From contig JAUNBY010000137.1 in the NCBI GenBank assembly GCA_030526935.1, positions 1 through 6,957 of the forward strand: a stretch of 6,957 nucleotides of DNA, given 5' to 3'. This document shows, in pieces, positions 4,640 through 6,957 of this stretch (position 1 is the first letter of the stretch; each line of letters opens with the position of its first letter). The position numbers and the translations under genes were made by a program. This DNA is from Clostridia bacterium. GTDB taxonomy: Bacteria; Bacillota; Clostridia; Christensenellales; Aristaeellaceae. The notes under the pieces are model-generated. The model saw nothing but the letters and a program-made list of their open reading frames with translations. It ran no database searches and had not been told where the DNA came from.

Positions 4640-6957
4640 TCAATTGTCGAACGGCGTGGAATAAATCATCAGGTTCAACTCTCCCCATTTCCCGACTAAC
4701 CTTTGTCCCTCGTCGGTATAATGCCCGGCTATTTCGACCATGGTATCATAGATACGCATACCCGATTGGCGCGCAAGCCTGAAGTTCATCTCAAGCTTGT
4801 TCAGCGCCCGGGTGGATGTATCGCCGCCGAGCACCTCGTTAAATGCCTTCATGTACCCCGCTTTGGCGGTGGTATAGGTATTGCACTGTATCATGAATGT
4901 CTCCAGATTTTCTGCTACTTCTCCATATCCGGACAATTCCATGGAAACGTCAATCGCAAATGTCACGATTGAGTAAAGCCCGCCCGCTTTCGATGAAACC
5001 GTACCCAAGAACGCTTTGATCGCTTCATCAACCGCCTTGCCGATAAGATCATCAGCCAGCTTCTTTATAGCTGCCGTCCATGCCTTTTTAATCTTGGAGC
5101 TATATTCGCTCGCCAACTCGTCCAGTGCGACGGCGAACTCGGCATCCCCGGGATTATTCTCGGCATAGACCGCTATTACTTTTAAACCGTTCTCGTAGTT
5201 CTGCATCATGGCTGTGATTGTTTCAATGGACATATACATCCAGTCTACGCCGTCGAGATAAGTCGAATAACCTTCTATAGTGCCGTTCATCGTATCGTAC
5301 ATGTCCTGCAGGTATTCCGTCATAAAATACTTCTGGCCGTCAAAGACCTCTGTGAAGACTATTTTCCCATAATCTTTCAAAGAGTTTGAGGCCTTCAGAT
5401 ATGTATCATTCGCCGTAACTAACGATATATTTTCGTCAAGGTCATCGATCAAATCCGTTATTTCCTTCTTATACAGATCGATCTTGTATCTGGATGTGTC
5501 CTCCCCTGTAAACAGCCCTAGCAACTCAGCCCTTAAGACTTCGCTGTAACTGTTCACTGCCATGAGGAATATGTCGCTACCATCCATATTTCCCAGATAG
5601 GTCATTTCGTCGTTGTATTCGGCGAACAGATTCACATTTTTCGGATCACTGGCAAATTCGACTATTTCGGAGAACTTGGTATCGTCGATTGCTCCGTCAT
5701 AGTCTCCCATCATGAAGCTACCGGAATACAATGTGCGCACTTGCCCATTGGCCGTAATCTTCAGAACAAACGCGTATTCGCCTATCAGCGGCAACTTTGA
5801 AAAGTCAATGCTGTCGTTAATCGGGGTAAGGCTTGCCGTCAGCGTAGCAGGCGAAGCTGAATATGTCGCAACCGTCGCCGATGTATCAACTCGGGTCAGA
5901 GTTGCGTTGACGCTCGTTATAGCATAGTTTGAACTGATAGTGCCGGTGAATCTATAGTCCGTGCCCACTGTGCCGTCAAGCGGCGTCATTCCCGACAGGT
6001 GTACGCGCAGCGGCGGCGGCGCTATTGTAAACATGCAGCTCTGTAATATTTCCGTCTCGTCACGCGCGGTCGCTACAAGCGAATAGCAATAATTGCCCAA
6101 CGGAAGATTCGCAAACAGCATATTCGCGTTCACGGTTCCCGACAGGCTGTAATCGGTAATACCGGGAGCGACGGTTACAGTCTGCAAAATGTCGCTCCCG
6201 TCCGCGTTATATATAGTCGCCGTGACCGAAATTATAGGTTCGCTTGAGCGGACATACCCATATAACGCGAAGGTGTCTCCACTGTACAACGTGCCGCTCG
6301 GCCTGGACGCCCCGGTGAGCGAAAGGTAGAAGTACGGAATCGAGTTGTCAATGGCGTATTGCAGCGCGACGGAGCCGTATTCGCAGTGAATTTCAAGATC
6401 CTCCCACCCGCTAAAGGCGTTGCTTCCGATGCTCGTGACGCTCGGATAGATGTACGTTTTGCCAAGGGCGGGGCAGTTTCTGAACGCATCGCGTTCAATG
6501 CTCTGAAGACCATTGTTCATGGTAACACTCGTTAGTCTCGTACAATCTGCAAACGCACCTTTGCCAATGGATACTACAGCCGGGGGGATAATCATTTCGG
6601 TAAGCCCCGAACAGCCTCTGAAAGTTTCCGTTTGAATGCTCGTCAGGCTCTGCGGCAAATCGAAATGAGTGAAATTCGTACATCCGTCAAAGGCATTCGC
6701 GGGAATCTGTGTAATGCCCTCTGGAATTTCTAGCGTTTCCAGTAATGTTCCATTAAAGATGCAGCTTCTATATAAAATACTATTTGTAAGCCCTGTAACC
6801 GTAGTCCACCCTACAGGATAGTTCATCTCCACAAGCTGCTTACAGTTTCTAAACGCATCGCGTCCGATTGACGTCACACTGTCGGGTATATACACGCTTG
6901 TCAGTCTCGTACAATCTGCAAACGCACCTTTGCCAATGGATACTACAGCCGGGGGGA
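4640..6957 (-). CDS. BspA-like leucine-rich-repeat protein, C-terminal part (5' partial)
   Basis: The frame is open to the window edge, leaving 771 visible residues. Residues 1-211 hold about seven LRR_5/BspA repeats of some 23 residues (pattern P-x-x-V-x-S-I-G-x-x-A-F-x-x-C-x-x-L), one with a roughly 30-residue insertion. They end in the usual cap, GSVALQYAIDNSIPYFYL. Residues about 212-313 and 315-416 look like two related beta-sandwich domains, each rich in Ser, Thr and Val and each with an L-P-L-x-G-x-Y motif. Residues 417-771 are mainly helical, with a small-residue, hydrophobic stretch near 638-674. Proteins of this type are usually secreted or surface-bound and bind host or other cell surfaces, but the signal peptide would lie outside the window. 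The visible C-terminus (STPFDN) has no LPxTG or other sorting signal, so anchoring is unclear. A GTG at 6893-6895 is not a real start, since the repeat pattern continues upstream. I do not recognise the helical tail. Confidence 0.92.
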   Translation of the reverse strand, partial: PPAVVSIGKGAFADCTRLTSVYIPDSVTSIGRDAFRNCKQLVEMNYPVGWTTVTGLTNSILYRSCIFNGTLLETLEIPEGITQIPANAFDGCTNFTHFDLPQSLTSIQTETFRGCSGLTEMIIPPAVVSIGKGAFADCTRLTSVTMNNGLQSIERDAFRNCPALGKTYIYPSVTSIGSNAFSGWEDLEIHCEYGSVALQYAIDNSIPYFYLSLTGASRPSGTLYSGDTFALYGYVRSSEPIISVTATIYNADGSDILQTVTVAPGITDYSLSGTVNANMLFANLPLGNYCYSLVATARDETEILQSCMFTIAPPPLRVHLSGMTPLDGTVGTDYRFTGTISSNYAITSVNATLTRVDTSATVATYSASPATLTASLTPINDSIDFSKLPLIGEYAFVLKITANGQVRTLYSGSFMMGDYDGAIDDTKFSEIVEFASDPKNVNLFAEYNDEMTYLGNMDGSDIFLMAVNSYSEVLRAELLGLFTGEDTSRYKIDLYKKEITDLIDDLDENISLVTANDTYLKASNSLKDYGKIVFTEVFDGQKYFMTEYLQDMYDTMNGTIEGYSTYLDGVDWMYMSIETITAMMQNYENGLKVIAVYAENNPGDAEFAVALDELASEYSSKIKKAWTAAIKKLADDLIGKAVDEAIKAFLGTVSSKAGGLYSIVTFAIDVSMELSGYGEVAENLETFMIQCNTYTTAKAGYMKAFNEVLGGDTSTRALNKLEMNFRLARQSGMRIYDTMVEIAGHYTDEGQRLVGKWGELNLMIYSTPFDN
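6534..6588. repeat. 55-bp exact direct repeat, inner copy
   Basis: This 55-base segment is identical to 6903-6957, exactly 369 bases (123 codons) away, and encodes the same LRR segment (PPAVVSIGKGAFADCTRL). Weaker similarity at the same offset continues leftwards (6475-6494 with 6844-6863), so a two-repeat block of the LRR domain was duplicated. Confidence 0.97.
6903..6957. repeat. 55-bp exact direct repeat, copy at the window edge
   Basis: Identical to 6534-6588 and ending on the last base of the window; the first mismatch is at 6902 against 6533. Within the LRR gene it encodes the first residues visible. Confidence 0.97.

Noticed and set aside
4565..4699. Plus-strand ATG frame running into the 3' end of the LRR gene
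   Set aside because: No ribosome binding site, and its second half is antisense to the LRR coding end.
6534..6957. CRISPR-like or mobile repeat
   Set aside because: Only two copies seen, in frame within an LRR-coding sequence, so explained by protein repeat duplication.

Overview
The window looks like a genome or metagenome fragment from a low-to-mid G+C Gram-positive lineage, probably an anaerobic Clostridia-type gut bacterium. This is inferred from strong GGAGG ribosome binding sites, a CpsB/YwqE-type PHP phosphatase, an HPr-kinase-like/PqqD pair and a BspA-type leucine-rich-repeat surface protein. Base use is uneven: the central block (about 571-4044) is very rich in GCG/CGC, while both flanks are more balanced or A+T-richer, so the fragment may be mosaic.

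Layout: (1) 1-169, plus strand, the 3' end of an RNA 2'-phosphotransferase gene (kptA/Tpt1), followed by a well-led 32-codon reading frame of unknown function at 216-314. (2) 433-458, a strong intrinsic terminator for the minus strand. (3) 571-4292, one minus-strand transcription unit. In reading order it has a near-consensus promoter (-35 TTGACA, extended -10 TGTTATACT), a structured leader, a 53-codon frame with a strong ribosome binding site but an ATA in the start position, an HPr-kinase-like/PqqD fusion protein, a peptide-type ABC exporter, and a PHP-family metallophosphatase that overlaps the exporter by four bases. (4) 4293-4639, an intergenic region with a possible remnant of a plus-strand gene and a very long hairpin. 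(5) 4640-6957, minus strand, the C-terminal part of a large BspA-like LRR protein with two beta-sandwich-like domains and a long helical tail; its 5' end lies outside the window.

The unit at 571-4292 is the most interesting part. It combines a putative phosphotransferase fused to a RiPP-recognition-type domain, an exporter and a phosphatase, with a small frame of unknown function first in the transcript. PqqD domains bind leader peptides, and HPr-kinase-like enzymes phosphorylate peptides in some lasso-peptide pathways. The unit can therefore be read as a compact module that recognises, modifies and exports a peptide. No cyclase, radical SAM enzyme, asparagine-synthetase-like protein or leader peptidase is visible, so this remains a hypothesis.

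The right edge of the window is an exact 55-base copy of a sequence 369 bases further in. This suggests that an assembly broke inside the LRR repeats. No tRNA, rRNA, CRISPR array or insertion sequence was seen.
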